Assembly: GCF_030285925.1 (NCBI RefSeq)
Contig: NZ_CP127251.1
Coordinates: forward strand, 3,023,001 to 3,087,000
DNA: 64,000 nucleotides
Reading direction: 5' to 3'
DNA from: Devosia sp. YIM 151766
Lineage (GTDB): Bacteria > Pseudomonadota > Alphaproteobacteria > Rhizobiales > Devosiaceae
The position numbers and the translations under genes were made by a program. The notes beneath the pieces are model-generated. The model was not told the origin of the DNA. It was given only the letters and a program-made list of their open reading frames with translations, and did not search any database. Shown here piece after piece: positions 9,974 to 17,949 of this stretch (its first letter is position 1; each line of letters starts with the position of its first letter).

Positions 9974-10926
9974 TCAGGTTCATTCTCAGCCGCATCGGCT
10001 TTGCCGCGCTGGTGCTGCTCATGCTCAGCGGCTTCGTCTTCACCCTGTTCTTCGTCGCACCGGGCGATCCGGCGCGGCTGGTGGCCGGCGAACGCGCCAC
10101 CGAGGCGCAGGTGGCCATGGTGCGCGAGAATCTGGGCCTCGATCGGCCGGTGATCGAGCAATATGTGAGCTTTCTGGGCCGTAGCCTCAGCGGCGATCTG
10201 GGCTATTCCTACCGCAACCAGCAGCCCGTCATCGAACTGATCAAGAACCGCATGCCGGCGACCATTTCCCTGTGTATCGGCGCGGTGGTGATGTGGCTCT
10301 GCCTCGGCATACCCATCGGCATCATGTCGGCGCGCCATCCCGGCAGTCTGCGCGACCGGCTGGGACAAGGCTTCGTCCTGGTCGGGGTCAGCTTTCCCTC
10401 CTTCGTGCTGGGCATGGCGGCGCTCTATTTCCTCTATTTCCTGCCGCGGCAGGCCGGCTTCACCCTATTCCCTCCCGGCGGCTACCGGCCCTTCCTGCCC
10501 AATCCTGGAATTTGGGCCTGGCATCTGCTCCTGCCCTGGTTCACCCTGGCGTTGACCTCGGCCGCGATCTATGCGCGCCTTACGCGCGGACAATTGCTCG
10601 AAGTTCTGGGCGAGGATTATATCCGCACGGCGCGCGCCAAGGGCCTGTCGGAACGCAAGGTGATCTACAAGCATGGCGTAAGGTCGATCTTCTCGCCCCT
10701 GACCACCCAATTGGGCGCCGACATAGCCGCCCTGCTCGGTGGCGCATTGGTGACCGAGCAGGTATTCGGGCTTCAGGGCATCGGCTCGCTGGCCGTCCAG
10801 TCGGTGCAGACGCAGGACCGTCCGGTGATCATCGGGGTCGTCATGCTGGCGGGCTTTTTCATCGTCATCGCCAACCTGATCGTCGACTTCCTCTATATCC
10901 TGCTCGATCCGCGCATCCGCACCTGA
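9970..10926 (+). CDS. ABC transporter permease, DppB type
   Basis: A 318-residue inner-membrane permease starting MIRFILSRIGFAALVLLMLS. The typical DppB region follows the first membrane segment: FVAPGDPARLV, then VAMVRENLGLDRPVIEQYV and SGDLGYSYRNQQPV. The EAA-like loop is DYIRTARAKGLSERKVIYKH, and the C-terminus FLYILLDPRIRT matches family ends. It completes the first transporter. The ATG at 9970 overlaps the previous stop as ATGA. A 195-base gap follows before the cyclase gene. Upstream open sequence in this frame is only the antisense-like continuation of the dppC gene and was not used. Confidence 0.92.
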   Translation: MIRFILSRIGFAALVLLMLSGFVFTLFFVAPGDPARLVAGERATEAQVAMVRENLGLDRPVIEQYVSFLGRSLSGDLGYSYRNQQPVIELIKNRMPATISLCIGAVVMWLCLGIPIGIMSARHPGSLRDRLGQGFVLVGVSFPSFVLGMAALYFLYFLPRQAGFTLFPPGGYRPFLPNPGIWAWHLLLPWFTLALTSAAIYARLTRGQLLEVLGEDYIRTARAKGLSERKVIYKHGVRSIFSPLTTQLGADIAALLGGALVTEQVFGLQGIGSLAVQSVQTQDRPVIIGVVMLAGFFIVIANLIVDFLYILLDPRIRT

Positions 10927-11034
10927 GCGTGCAATCCAGCTGGACCCCAATCCGCCTTTTCATGAATATGCGAACATTGAAATTATACACTTAAAATAAT
11001 TTGCTAAGCCATGCGTCTGCTGGGTTATTCAGCC

Positions 11035-11050
11035 TTGCATATGCATGCAA
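11035..11050. promoter_or_regulatory. inverted repeat upstream of the cyclase gene
   Basis: TTGCAT-ATGC-ATGCAA is a perfect 6-base inverted repeat ending 71 bases before the cyclase start, in an AT-rich gap (10927-11121). It could be an operator, or it could be chance in AT-rich DNA. No well-spaced -35/-10 pair was found with it. Confidence 0.3.
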
Positions 11051-11121
11051 TTGCCGTAACGTCAGCATAGTGGCGCATCTGGCGCGAGGCCGAACAGGCG
11101 CCAATAGTCGAGGGAGAAAAC

Positions 11122-11913
11122 ATGACTTCGCAGCAAATTCTGGCCGATATGGCCACCGCCCTGGTGAGCGGCAAGATCGAGATCGTGGACCTGACCGCGC
11201 CGCTTGGCCCAGACACCCCGATCCTCCACCTGCCGCCGGATTTCGCCAAGAACACCCCGAAGTTCAAAATGCACGAAATCTCGGCATACGACCAGAACGG
11301 CCCCTGGTGGGCCTGGGGCTGGATGGAGTTGGGCGAACATACCGGCACCCATTTCGATGCACCCTCGCACTGGATTTCGGGCAAGGACGTGCCGGAAAAC
11401 ACCACCGATACCGTGCCGGTCAAGAATTTCGTCGCCCCCTGCGCGGTTATCGATTGCGCGGCCGAAGTGGCGGCCGATCCGGACTTCCTGCTGACCAAGG
11501 AGCATGTCCAAGCCTGGGAAGCCAAGCATGGCGACATCCAGCCGGGCACCTGGGTTTTGCTGCGGTCCGACTGGTATCACCGCAATACCAGCACCGAAGC
11601 CTTCCTCAATGCCGATGAGAACGGCTCCCATACTCCCGGCCCCAGCGTCGACTGCGTCCAGTACCTGGTCGAAAAGAACGTGATGGGCTTTGGCAGCGAG
11701 TGCGTCGGCACCGATGCCGGCAATGCCGCCGGTTTCACGCCTCCCTTCCCGGCCCACAGCCTGCTCCTGGGCATCGGCCGCTACGGCCTGGCCAGCCTGA
11801 CCAATCTGGACAAGCTGCCGCCAACCGGCGCCATGCTGGTAGTGGCTCCGCTCAAGATCATCGGTGGCACCGGTAGCCCGGTCCGCGCCCTGGCCATCGT
11901 GCCGCGCGACTGA
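11122..11913 (+). CDS. cyclase-family metal-dependent hydrolase (KynB-like)
   Basis: A 263-residue protein of the cyclase/kynurenine-formamidase (KynB) family. The metal-binding motif GEHTGTHFDAPSHW (HxGTHxDxPxH) is intact near residues 72-86. PGTWVLLRSDWYHRN and GFGSECVGTDAG correspond to later active-site loops, and a C-terminal segment ends the fold. Relatives hydrolyse N-formylkynurenine, isatin or other cyclic amides and esters in the cytoplasm. GGGAG lies 6 bases before the ATG. It follows the first transporter, so the imported compound may be its substrate or precursor. This cluster therefore holds two unrelated formamidase-like folds, here and at 262-1134. A strong TTCG hairpin follows the stop. 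Confidence 0.85.
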   Translation: MTSQQILADMATALVSGKIEIVDLTAPLGPDTPILHLPPDFAKNTPKFKMHEISAYDQNGPWWAWGWMELGEHTGTHFDAPSHWISGKDVPENTTDTVPVKNFVAPCAVIDCAAEVAADPDFLLTKEHVQAWEAKHGDIQPGTWVLLRSDWYHRNTSTEAFLNADENGSHTPGPSVDCVQYLVEKNVMGFGSECVGTDAGNAAGFTPPFPAHSLLLGIGRYGLASLTNLDKLPPTGAMLVVAPLKIIGGTGSPVRALAIVPRD

Positions 11914-11923
11914 TCCAAGCGCA

Positions 11924-11949
11924 GGGTTCCCGCGTTCGCGCGGGAACCC
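11924..11949 (+). terminator. TTCG-loop hairpin after the cyclase gene
   Basis: A perfect 11-base stem, GGGTTCCCGCG (11924-11934) with CGCGGGAACCC (11939-11949), closed by a TTCG loop of the very stable tetraloop class. It starts 11 bases after the stop codon. There is no long T run, so it is either a terminator or an mRNA end protector. It closes the first catabolic cluster. Confidence 0.7.
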
Positions 11950-12096
11950 TTGCCGGCGCTTTGTGCAGCCGGTGCTCGTTGGCGCCTGCGGCCGGCCGAG
12001 TAGCGCCGCCGCCTTGGCCTCGCGGTCGATGCAGGCCAGCGCATCAGCACGGCCAAGGAGGACGGGCTCGGTTCCTCGCCGACACGTTCTAACCCA

Positions 12097-12867
12097 TCAT
12101 AGATCGACCCGCGCACCGATCTGCTGCGAAATGACCGCGGCGGCTTCCTTGAGAGCGGCGACCATGTCGGAAGCCTGCTCTTCGGAATAGCGGAATTCGG
12201 GGATCTGGAAGCCGATGCTGCCGGTGGGCTCGCCCGAATGATCGAGAAAGGGCACCGCCACGCCGACCGAGGTCATGGTGCGATGGGAATAGGTTATCGC
12301 GAACTTGTTCTCGCGGATCTCGGCAAGGTGTTTGCGTAATTCGTCGGGATCGAGCGGATTGCCGCGCGCATCGGGCACGTTCGGGCCGAGTATGGCCCTT
12401 TCGATCTCCTCGGCGCTCAGTTGCGCCAGCATTGCCCGTCCCAGCGCGCCCCAGACCAGCGCGGCGGTCCGGTTGAGCTCGATGAAATAGCGCATCGGAT
12501 CGGGCGGGGCCGCCGAGGCCGCCACATACATCTGGAGATTGCGCCGCTGCAAAATCGTCACCAGCGCCGTCTCCCGGAACCTGTCGGCCAGGGAATCGAG
12601 CAGCGGCTGGACGATCCTCACCGCCGGCTGCTGCCCGCCCAGCCGTCCCGCCAGCCGGAAAAGCTCCGGCCCGGGCGCGAAGGCCCCCTTGCGGGTCTGG
12701 CTCGCATATTCGGCCTCGATCAGCCGGCGCAACAGCCTATGCGTGGTGCTTAGGGGCCATCCCAGGATTTCGGCGGCGTCCTTGGCCGAAACGTTCGGCT
12801 GATCGGCAAGAAGGCTGACCAGCCGCAGAACGCGCGCGATGGCTCCGATGTCACTTCTATCGCTCAT
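12097..12867 (-). CDS. IclR-family transcriptional regulator
   Basis: A 256-residue regulator. The N-terminal winged helix (about residues 8-65) reads RVLRLVSLLADQPNVSAKDA, then LGWPLSTTHRLLRRLIEAEY. The C-terminal ligand domain has LNRTAALVWGALGRAMLAQL and ITYSHRTMTSVGVAVPFLD, typical of IclR effector domains. The start has GGAGGGGAGAAG directly upstream. It faces the beta-propeller/tctCBA/SDR genes across a 190-base gap holding two inverted repeats. It is therefore the natural candidate regulator of that transport operon; IclR members often sit divergent to their targets. The effector is unknown. Confidence 0.9.
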   Translation of the reverse strand: MSDRSDIGAIARVLRLVSLLADQPNVSAKDAAEILGWPLSTTHRLLRRLIEAEYASQTRKGAFAPGPELFRLAGRLGGQQPAVRIVQPLLDSLADRFRETALVTILQRRNLQMYVAASAAPPDPMRYFIELNRTAALVWGALGRAMLAQLSAEEIERAILGPNVPDARGNPLDPDELRKHLAEIRENKFAITYSHRTMTSVGVAVPFLDHSGEPTGSIGFQIPEFRYSEEQASDMVAALKEAAAVISQQIGARVDL

Positions 12868-12933
12868 CTTCTCCCCTCCAGCGTGTTTTCACAGCAATCC
12901 TCGTTATCTGCCCCGGCCGGCCGCCAGAAACAA

Positions 12934-12950
12934 TATCGTCTCTAACGATA
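12934..12950. promoter_or_regulatory. inverted repeat TATCGT-N5-ACGATA (candidate IclR operator)
   Basis: A perfect 6-base inverted repeat with a 5-base centre (CTCTA), in the gap between the IclR gene and its divergent neighbour. Its TATC and GATA ends resemble those of the second repeat 34 bases away, centre to centre. A regulatory role is inferred from position only. Confidence 0.4.
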
Positions 12951-12965
12951 AAACCCACACTTGAC

Positions 12966-12986
12966 TATTATCACTCAATGATAATA
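12966..12986. promoter_or_regulatory. inverted repeat TATTATCA-N5-TGATAATA over a candidate promoter
   Basis: A perfect 8-base inverted repeat with centre CTCAA. A plus-strand TTGACT (12961-12966) and TACGTT (12985-12990), 18 bases apart, would bracket the repeat, so a bound regulator would cover the promoter. Transcription would begin near 12997. That supports the beta-propeller protein starting at 13059 rather than at the ATG at 12978. Confidence 0.45.
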
Positions 12987-13058
12987 CGTTCTCATGAAGT
13001 GATACAGCTACCGACGCTTTCGGATCAAAAAGGCGTCGGCGACGGGAGAATAGGGTAT

Positions 13059-14021
13059 ATGGCGGAAATTCTTGGCTCTGGGCGCTTTCGCTACGAGGCT
13101 CAGCAGGATTGGATTCGTCTTCCCGACGACATCGTGCTTGGCGAAGTTGCGGGCGTCGCTGTCGACGAGCGCGATCGCGTCTATGTCTTCAATCGCGGCC
13201 CGCATCCCATGGTGGTTCTGGACCGGGACGGCAATTTCTGCGCGAGCTGGGGCCAGGATCTGTTCCAGAAACCGCATGGCGTCCATATCGCGCCCGATGG
13301 CGCGATCTACTGCACCGATGAGGGCAGCCACACGGTCCTCAAATGTACGCTTGAGGGCAAGCTGCTGCTGCGCATCGGCGTACCCGGAGACCAGGCCCCC
13401 TATATGAGCGGGCGTCCCTTTAACCGCTGCACCCATACCGCGCTCGGCCGGAACGGGGAAATCTTCGTGACCGATGGCTATGGCAATGCCGCGGTACACG
13501 TGTTTTCGCCCCAGGGCGAGCATATCAAAAGCTGGGGCAAATCGGGCTCGGGACCGGGTGAATTCAATCTCCCGCATAATATTGTCGCCGATGCGGACGG
13601 CCTGCTCTATGTGGCCGACCGTGAAAACCACCGCATCCAGATTTTCGACGATCAGGGCACCTATCAGGGGCAGTGGAACAATCTGCACCGCCCGAGCGGC
13701 CTGTGCATGACCCATGGCGATTGCCCGTGCTGCTATGTCGGCGAGATCGCGCCCTATATGGCGGTGAACAGGGACGCTCCCAATCTCGGACCGCGGGTAT
13801 CGGTTTTGTCCGGCGAGGGCGAACTGGTCGGGCGTCTCGACAGCAAGGACGGTCCGGGGACGGCTGCCCATCAATTCACCTCCCCCCACGGCCTCGCCGT
13901 GGATTCGCGAGGCGATCTCTATGTCGGGGAAGTCACGGCATCGGCCTGGCCATCGCTGTTCCCCGGCCGTGAACTACCCGGCCATCTCAATGCATTGAAG
14001 AAATTTCGCAGACTGGAGTAA
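13059..14021 (+). CDS. six-bladed beta-propeller (NHL) protein, peptidyl-hydroxyglycine lyase-like
   Basis: A 320-residue protein built of NHL repeats, for example VAVDERDRVYVFNRGPHPMV, GVHIAPDGAIYCTDEGSHTV, GEFNLPHNIVADADGLLYVA and HGLAVDSRGDLYVGEVT. Its closest named relatives are the peptidyl-alpha-hydroxyglycine alpha-amidating lyase-like propellers found in many bacteria; the bacterial function is unsettled. No signal peptide is seen. A cysteine cluster, CMTHGDCPCC, lies near residue 220. The start at 13059 is preferred (AGGG upstream, and inside the predicted transcript); an ATG at 12978 would add 27 residues. It is the first gene before tctCBA and the SDR gene, so it may act on the compound that the Tct system imports. 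Confidence 0.75.
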   Translation: MAEILGSGRFRYEAQQDWIRLPDDIVLGEVAGVAVDERDRVYVFNRGPHPMVVLDRDGNFCASWGQDLFQKPHGVHIAPDGAIYCTDEGSHTVLKCTLEGKLLLRIGVPGDQAPYMSGRPFNRCTHTALGRNGEIFVTDGYGNAAVHVFSPQGEHIKSWGKSGSGPGEFNLPHNIVADADGLLYVADRENHRIQIFDDQGTYQGQWNNLHRPSGLCMTHGDCPCCYVGEIAPYMAVNRDAPNLGPRVSVLSGEGELVGRLDSKDGPGTAAHQFTSPHGLAVDSRGDLYVGEVTASAWPSLFPGRELPGHLNALKKFRRLE

Positions 14022-14101
14022 TCGTCCGCGAAGCGATGGATGCACCCTCCCAAGAGGAGAGAGGGCTTGCTAGATCCTGTTGAACTGAAAAGGCGAGGAA
14101 A

Positions 14102-15073
14102 ATGATACTCAGATTCACTGCATCGGCACTGACCGTGCTGGCCATGGCGTCCGGCGCTGTCGCGCAGGACTATCCGGTCCAAGGGCGGGTGGTAACGACC
14201 ATCGTGCCCTCCACCGCCGGCGGCGGCACCGACATGGCCGCGCGCATCGCGGCGCCGCTTCTGGAAAACGAGCTGGGCGTGACCATCGAAGTCGTCAATC
14301 GTCCGGGCGCCTCGATGCAGATCGGCCTGACCGAAGGCGCCAATGCCCGGCCCGACGGCTACACCCTGACCTGGGCGGTGCTGCCCACCGCCACGAGCAT
14401 TTATCTCGACGAAGACCGCGAGTCCAACTTCACGCGCGACAGCCTCGTTCCGGTCGCGCTTTATTACGGCGCGCCCTTCGGCGTTGCCGTCAACGCCGAC
14501 AGTCCTTACACATCGGTCACCGAGATCGTGGAGGCCGCCAAGGCAAATCCGGGCGGGCTTCGCAGCGGTACGACGGGTTATATGTCGACGGGCCATTTCG
14601 CCAATATCGCCTTCCAGATGGGCACCGAGACAGATATGGCCACCGTCAACTTCCAGGGCGGCGGACCGCAGGTCACGGCATTGCTCGGCAACCATATCGA
14701 TGTCAGCTTCAATTCGATCGGCGAATTGCTCACCCATCATAATGCCGGCACGATCCGCATCCTGGGCGTCATGGACGAGGTGCGCTCCGAACTGGTGCCG
14801 GACGTGCCCACTCTTGCCGAGGCCGGGCTGAGCGTGGAGCCGATCGGCTCCAATATCGGCCTCGCCGTGCCCGCCGGCACCCCCCAGGAGGTCATCGACC
14901 GCCTGAGCGACGCCATGGCCAAGATCACCCAGGATGAAACGCTGCAGCAGCGCATGCTGGAACTCGGCAATAGCATAACCTATCTCGACGCCGCCGATTA
15001 CACGACCTTCTGGGACGCGGTCGACGCCCGCTTCGCGCCCCTGATCGCGCAAGCCAAGACCCAGAGCCAGTAA
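14102..15073 (+). CDS. tctC: tripartite tricarboxylate transporter substrate-binding protein TctC
   Basis: A 323-residue periplasmic binding protein of the Bug/TctC family. A signal peptide (MILRFTASALTVLAMASGAV, cut near AQ) precedes VTTIVPSTAGGGTDMAARI, with the glycine-rich carboxylate-binding loop. RSGTTGYMSTG and the NFQGGGPQVTALLGNHID region are typical of the family. TctC proteins capture carboxylates outside the inner membrane for the TctAB carrier. The ATG at 14102 has GCGAGGAA upstream. It is followed by a perfect 14-base hairpin and then tctB and tctA. The ligand is unknown; Bug proteins bind many carboxylates and amides. Confidence 0.92.
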   Translation: MILRFTASALTVLAMASGAVAQDYPVQGRVVTTIVPSTAGGGTDMAARIAAPLLENELGVTIEVVNRPGASMQIGLTEGANARPDGYTLTWAVLPTATSIYLDEDRESNFTRDSLVPVALYYGAPFGVAVNADSPYTSVTEIVEAAKANPGGLRSGTTGYMSTGHFANIAFQMGTETDMATVNFQGGGPQVTALLGNHIDVSFNSIGELLTHHNAGTIRILGVMDEVRSELVPDVPTLAEAGLSVEPIGSNIGLAVPAGTPQEVIDRLSDAMAKITQDETLQQRMLELGNSITYLDAADYTTFWDAVDARFAPLIAQAKTQSQ

Positions 15074-15081
15074 TGGCCCCC

Positions 15082-15110
15082 CGCCTCCGCCCGAAATTCG
15101 GGCGGAGGCG
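15082..15110 (+). terminator. perfect 14-base hairpin between tctC and tctB
   Basis: CGCCTCCGCCCGAA (15082-15095) is the exact reverse complement of 15097-15110, with a single A at the centre; in RNA the innermost bases would open to form the loop. It starts 8 bases after the tctC stop. Without a T run it probably works as a partial terminator or a 3'-end guard that raises the TctC level over TctBA. Confidence 0.6.
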
Positions 15111-15145
15111 GACTTCGGACGCTACGGCCTTCTGAGGAGGAGCCT

Positions 15146-15610
15146 ATGACCAATCGGCAGCTATTCACGATTGGCGGCCTGACGATCGCCGCCGGTGGAC
15201 TGGCCCTGTTTTATGGCGCCTCCCGCATGCCCTATTACACCTCGATCGGCCCGGGGCCGGGATTCTTCCCCTTCTGGCTGTCGCTGCTGCTGACCGTTCT
15301 CGGCCTGCTGGCCGCTTTCGGAGCCTGGCGCGAGCCGGTTCGCGACCTGCCCGCCGATTTCTGGCCCCAGGAAGGCGGCATCTGGCGCCTTCTCGCCATT
15401 CTGGCGGCCCTGGCCATGGCGGCGCTGGGGCTGGAAACCATCGGTTTTCCCATCACCATGCTCGCGGTCAATCTGCTGGTTCTCATCACGCTGGGCCTGC
15501 GCAAGCCCCTGCCGCTGATCACGGTGGCGCTCGCCGGCAGTTTCGGCGTCTATTTCGTTTTCTCGCACTGGCTCAAGGTCACCCTGCCTGCCGGTTCCTT
15601 TCCGATCTAG
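15146..15610 (+). CDS. tctB: tripartite tricarboxylate transporter small membrane subunit TctB
   Basis: A 154-residue membrane protein with four hydrophobic segments: LFTIGGLTIAAGGLALFYGA, FFPFWLSLLLTVLGLLAAFG, LLAILAALAMAALGLETIGF and a segment near ITVALAGSFGVYFVFSHWLK. The motif IGPGPGFFPFW after the first segment, and the end HWLKVTLPAG, mark TctB. It is the small integral partner of TctA in the carboxylate carrier. GAGGAGG lies 5 bases before the ATG. It sits between tctC and tctA in the standard order. Confidence 0.9.
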   Translation: MTNRQLFTIGGLTIAAGGLALFYGASRMPYYTSIGPGPGFFPFWLSLLLTVLGLLAAFGAWREPVRDLPADFWPQEGGIWRLLAILAALAMAALGLETIGFPITMLAVNLLVLITLGLRKPLPLITVALAGSFGVYFVFSHWLKVTLPAGSFPI

Positions 15611-15625
15611 CCAGGAGCGGTTTTC

Positions 15626-17119
15626 ATGGAAACGCTTTCCCTGTTCTTGGGCGGTTTTGCCACCGTTCTTCAGCCCAGCTATCTCGGCTTCGCGCTAATC
15701 GGGTGCATTCTCGGAACAATGGTCGGCGTGCTGCCCGGCATCGGCCCGGCCGCCGGCACCGCCATCCTGATCCCCATCACCGCGGTGATGGATCCGACCG
15801 GATCGATCATCATGCTCGCCGCCATCTATTACGGCGCCATGTATGGCGGCACGATCACCTCTGTCCTGATCAATACGCCGGGCGAAGCCGCCTCGGCGGT
15901 GACCTGCCTGGACGGCTACCAGATGGCCAAGCAAGGCCGGGCCGGACCGGCCCTCGCCGTCGCGGCGATCGGCTCGTTCATCGGTGGCATGATCGCCACT
16001 ATCGGCCTCGTCGTCCTCGCTTTGCCGCTCACCAAGCTGGCACTGACCTTCGGCCCACCGGAAATCTTCGCCCTGCTCATCGTCGGGCTGGCTTTCGTTA
16101 CCGCCCTGGCCAACCAGTCCATGGTGCGGGCCATGATCGCCGCCGTTCTGGGCATGCTCATCGCGCAAGTGGGCATCGATCCCATCATGGGCACCGGACG
16201 CTATACCTTCGGCACGCCCGAACTTTACGATGGCTTCGACATCGTGGCGGTGATCATGGGCCTGTTCGGACTGGGAGAAATCCTCACCAATGCCGAGGCC
16301 CGCGCGCGCGGCGTCTTCGCCCACAAGGTTTCCTCGGTCTATCTCTCGCGCGAGGACATGAAGGCTTCGGCGGCGCCGATCGCGCGCGGCACGCTGATCG
16401 GCTTTCCGCTGGGACTGATCCCCGGCCTCGGCTCGATGATCCCCACATTCCTCTCCTATGCCGTCGAAAAGCGCCTTTCGAAGACCCCGGAAAAATTCGG
16501 CACCGGGATGATCGAAGGTGTCGCCGGCCCGGAAACCGCCAATAATGCCTATGCCAATGCGGCCATGATCCCGCTCTTTACCCTCGGCATCCCCAGCTCC
16601 CCGACCATCGCCGTCCTGATGGGCGCCTTCATGATCAACGGGCTGATCCCCGGACCGAGCCTGTTCATCGAGCATTCCGAATTCGTCTGGGCGGTCATCG
16701 CCAGCCTCGTGGTCGGCAATGCCATCCTGCTGGTGCTCAACCTGCCGCTGATCCCGCTCTGGGTCCAACTGCTCAAAGTGCCCTATCCGATACTCGTGAC
16801 GATCATCGTCGTCTTCTGCATCATCGGGGTCTATTCGCTCAATAACAGCGTCTTCGACATCTGGGTCGCCCTGGCCTTCGGCGTGGCGGGTTATCTGCTA
16901 CGCAAGCTCGACATTCCCGTCGCGCCGCTCGTTCTCACTCTCGTGCTCACGCCGATGATCGAACGCGCCCTGCGCCAGTCGCTCGAAATGTCGAACGGGA
17001 ATTTCGGGATATTCTTCGAACGCCCGCTCGCCCTCACCCTGCTTTCGGTTGCCCTGGCGGCCTTGCTGCTGTCGTCGCTGCGGGTCTTCCGCAAGGTTCA
17101 GGCCGACAGCGAAATCTGA
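15626..17119 (+). CDS. tctA: tripartite tricarboxylate transporter large membrane subunit TctA
   Basis: A 497-residue polytopic membrane protein with about 11-12 hydrophobic segments. The conserved motif [20 protein letters not shown] is seen near residue 36, followed by [20 protein letters not shown], which is diagnostic of TctA. A second, mirror-like glycine loop, [15 protein letters not shown], and a [20 protein letters not shown] stretch complete the carrier core. It moves the carboxylate bound by TctC across the inner membrane using an ion gradient. It starts 15 bases after tctB and ends 13 bases before the SDR gene, so one transcript is likely. Confidence 0.93.
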   Translation: METLSLFLGGFATVLQPSYLGFALIGCILGTMVGVLPGIGPAAGTAILIPITAVMDPTGSIIMLAAIYYGAMYGGTITSVLINTPGEAASAVTCLDGYQMAKQGRAGPALAVAAIGSFIGGMIATIGLVVLALPLTKLALTFGPPEIFALLIVGLAFVTALANQSMVRAMIAAVLGMLIAQVGIDPIMGTGRYTFGTPELYDGFDIVAVIMGLFGLGEILTNAEARARGVFAHKVSSVYLSREDMKASAAPIARGTLIGFPLGLIPGLGSMIPTFLSYAVEKRLSKTPEKFGTGMIEGVAGPETANNAYANAAMIPLFTLGIPSSPTIAVLMGAFMINGLIPGPSLFIEHSEFVWAVIASLVVGNAILLVLNLPLIPLWVQLLKVPYPILVTIIVVFCIIGVYSLNNSVFDIWVALAFGVAGYLLRKLDIPVAPLVLTLVLTPMIERALRQSLEMSNGNFGIFFERPLALTLLSVALAALLLSSLRVFRKVQADSEI

Positions 17120-17132
17120 TTGGAGCCAAGTG

Positions 17133-17930
17133 ATGGAACTCGGACTGGACGGAAAGACGGCAATCATCACCGGCGGCGGCGAAGGTATAGGATTTGCCGC
17201 CGCCGCGCGGATTGCCCAGGAGGGCGGCAATGTCGTCATCGTGGGCCGGCGCAAGGACGTGCTCGAAAAGGCGGCGCAGCGGATCACCGCCGCCCATCGG
17301 GGCCGGGTGCTGGCCTTTGACCAGGACATCACCGCCAAGGGCGCGGCCGGGCGCATTGTCGATGCGGCGGTGAGCGCCTTTGGCGGCGTGGACATCCTGG
17401 TCAACAATGCCGGAATATCGCTGGCCAAGCCTTTCGACGCCGTCTCACAGGATGAGTGGGAAGCCGATTTCGACCTCAAGCTCTGGGCGGCGATCCATCT
17501 GGTGCGGGCCGCCTTGCCGCCGATGCGCCAGGCGGGCGGCGGACGCATCATCAACGTCACCAATCTGGATGGCCGCACCCCGCGCGCCGGCAAGATGCCG
17601 ACCAGCATTTCGCGGGCCGCCGGGATCGCCTTCACCAAGGGGCTGTCTCACGACCTGGCCGCCGACAATATCCTCGTCAACACCGTCTGCATCGGCTTCA
17701 TCAAGAGCGGCCAGCACGAACGGCGCTTCGAAAGCGCCAGCGGTCCCGATGCTCCCCGCACCCTCGATGAGCATTATGCCCGGGAGGCCGACAAGCGCGG
17801 CGTCCCTCTGGGGCGCGTCGGCGAGGGTGCCGAGGCCGGCGACGTCATCGCCTTCCTCGCCTCCGAACGCGCCAGCTACATCACCGGCGTCGCCATCAAT
17901 ATCGACGGAGGAGCGTGCCTTGTCGTCTGA
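17133..17930 (+). CDS. SDR-family protein with altered catalytic residues
   Basis: A 265-residue Rossmann-fold short-chain dehydrogenase. The cofactor loop TGGGEGIG and the NNAGIS motif are intact, and the C-terminal ITGVAINIDGG is standard. The catalytic positions are not standard. IINVTNLDG stands where NxSS normally gives the Ser, and PTSISRAAG stands where YxxxK should be, so Ser, Tyr and Lys appear as Asn, Thr and Arg. It may bind NAD(P) but work by another mechanism, or not be a dehydrogenase. The ATG at 17133 follows TGGAG. It ends the tct operon and meets the second IclR gene 19 bases away, tail to tail. Confidence 0.85.
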   Translation: MELGLDGKTAIITGGGEGIGFAAAARIAQEGGNVVIVGRRKDVLEKAAQRITAAHRGRVLAFDQDITAKGAAGRIVDAAVSAFGGVDILVNNAGISLAKPFDAVSQDEWEADFDLKLWAAIHLVRAALPPMRQAGGGRIINVTNLDGRTPRAGKMPTSISRAAGIAFTKGLSHDLAADNILVNTVCIGFIKSGQHERRFESASGPDAPRTLDEHYAREADKRGVPLGRVGEGAEAGDVIAFLASERASYITGVAINIDGGACLVV

Positions 17931-17949
17931 CGCCGGCCGGAATGCGTTG

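Noticed and set aside
10977..11000. A promoter before the cyclase gene (TTGAAA with AT-rich sequence after it)
   Set aside because: The -10-like sequences are only 9-12 bases from the TTGAAA, too close for a sigma70 promoter.
12978..13058. An N-terminal extension of the beta-propeller protein from the ATG at 12978
   Set aside because: That start lies inside an inverted repeat and upstream of the predicted transcription start, without a Shine-Dalgarno sequence; 13059 is better supported.
15695..16768. A 357-codon minus-strand frame opposite tctA
   Set aside because: Its Asp/His/Arg-rich, low-complexity translation is the usual antisense shadow of a hydrophobic membrane gene; tctA itself is certain.
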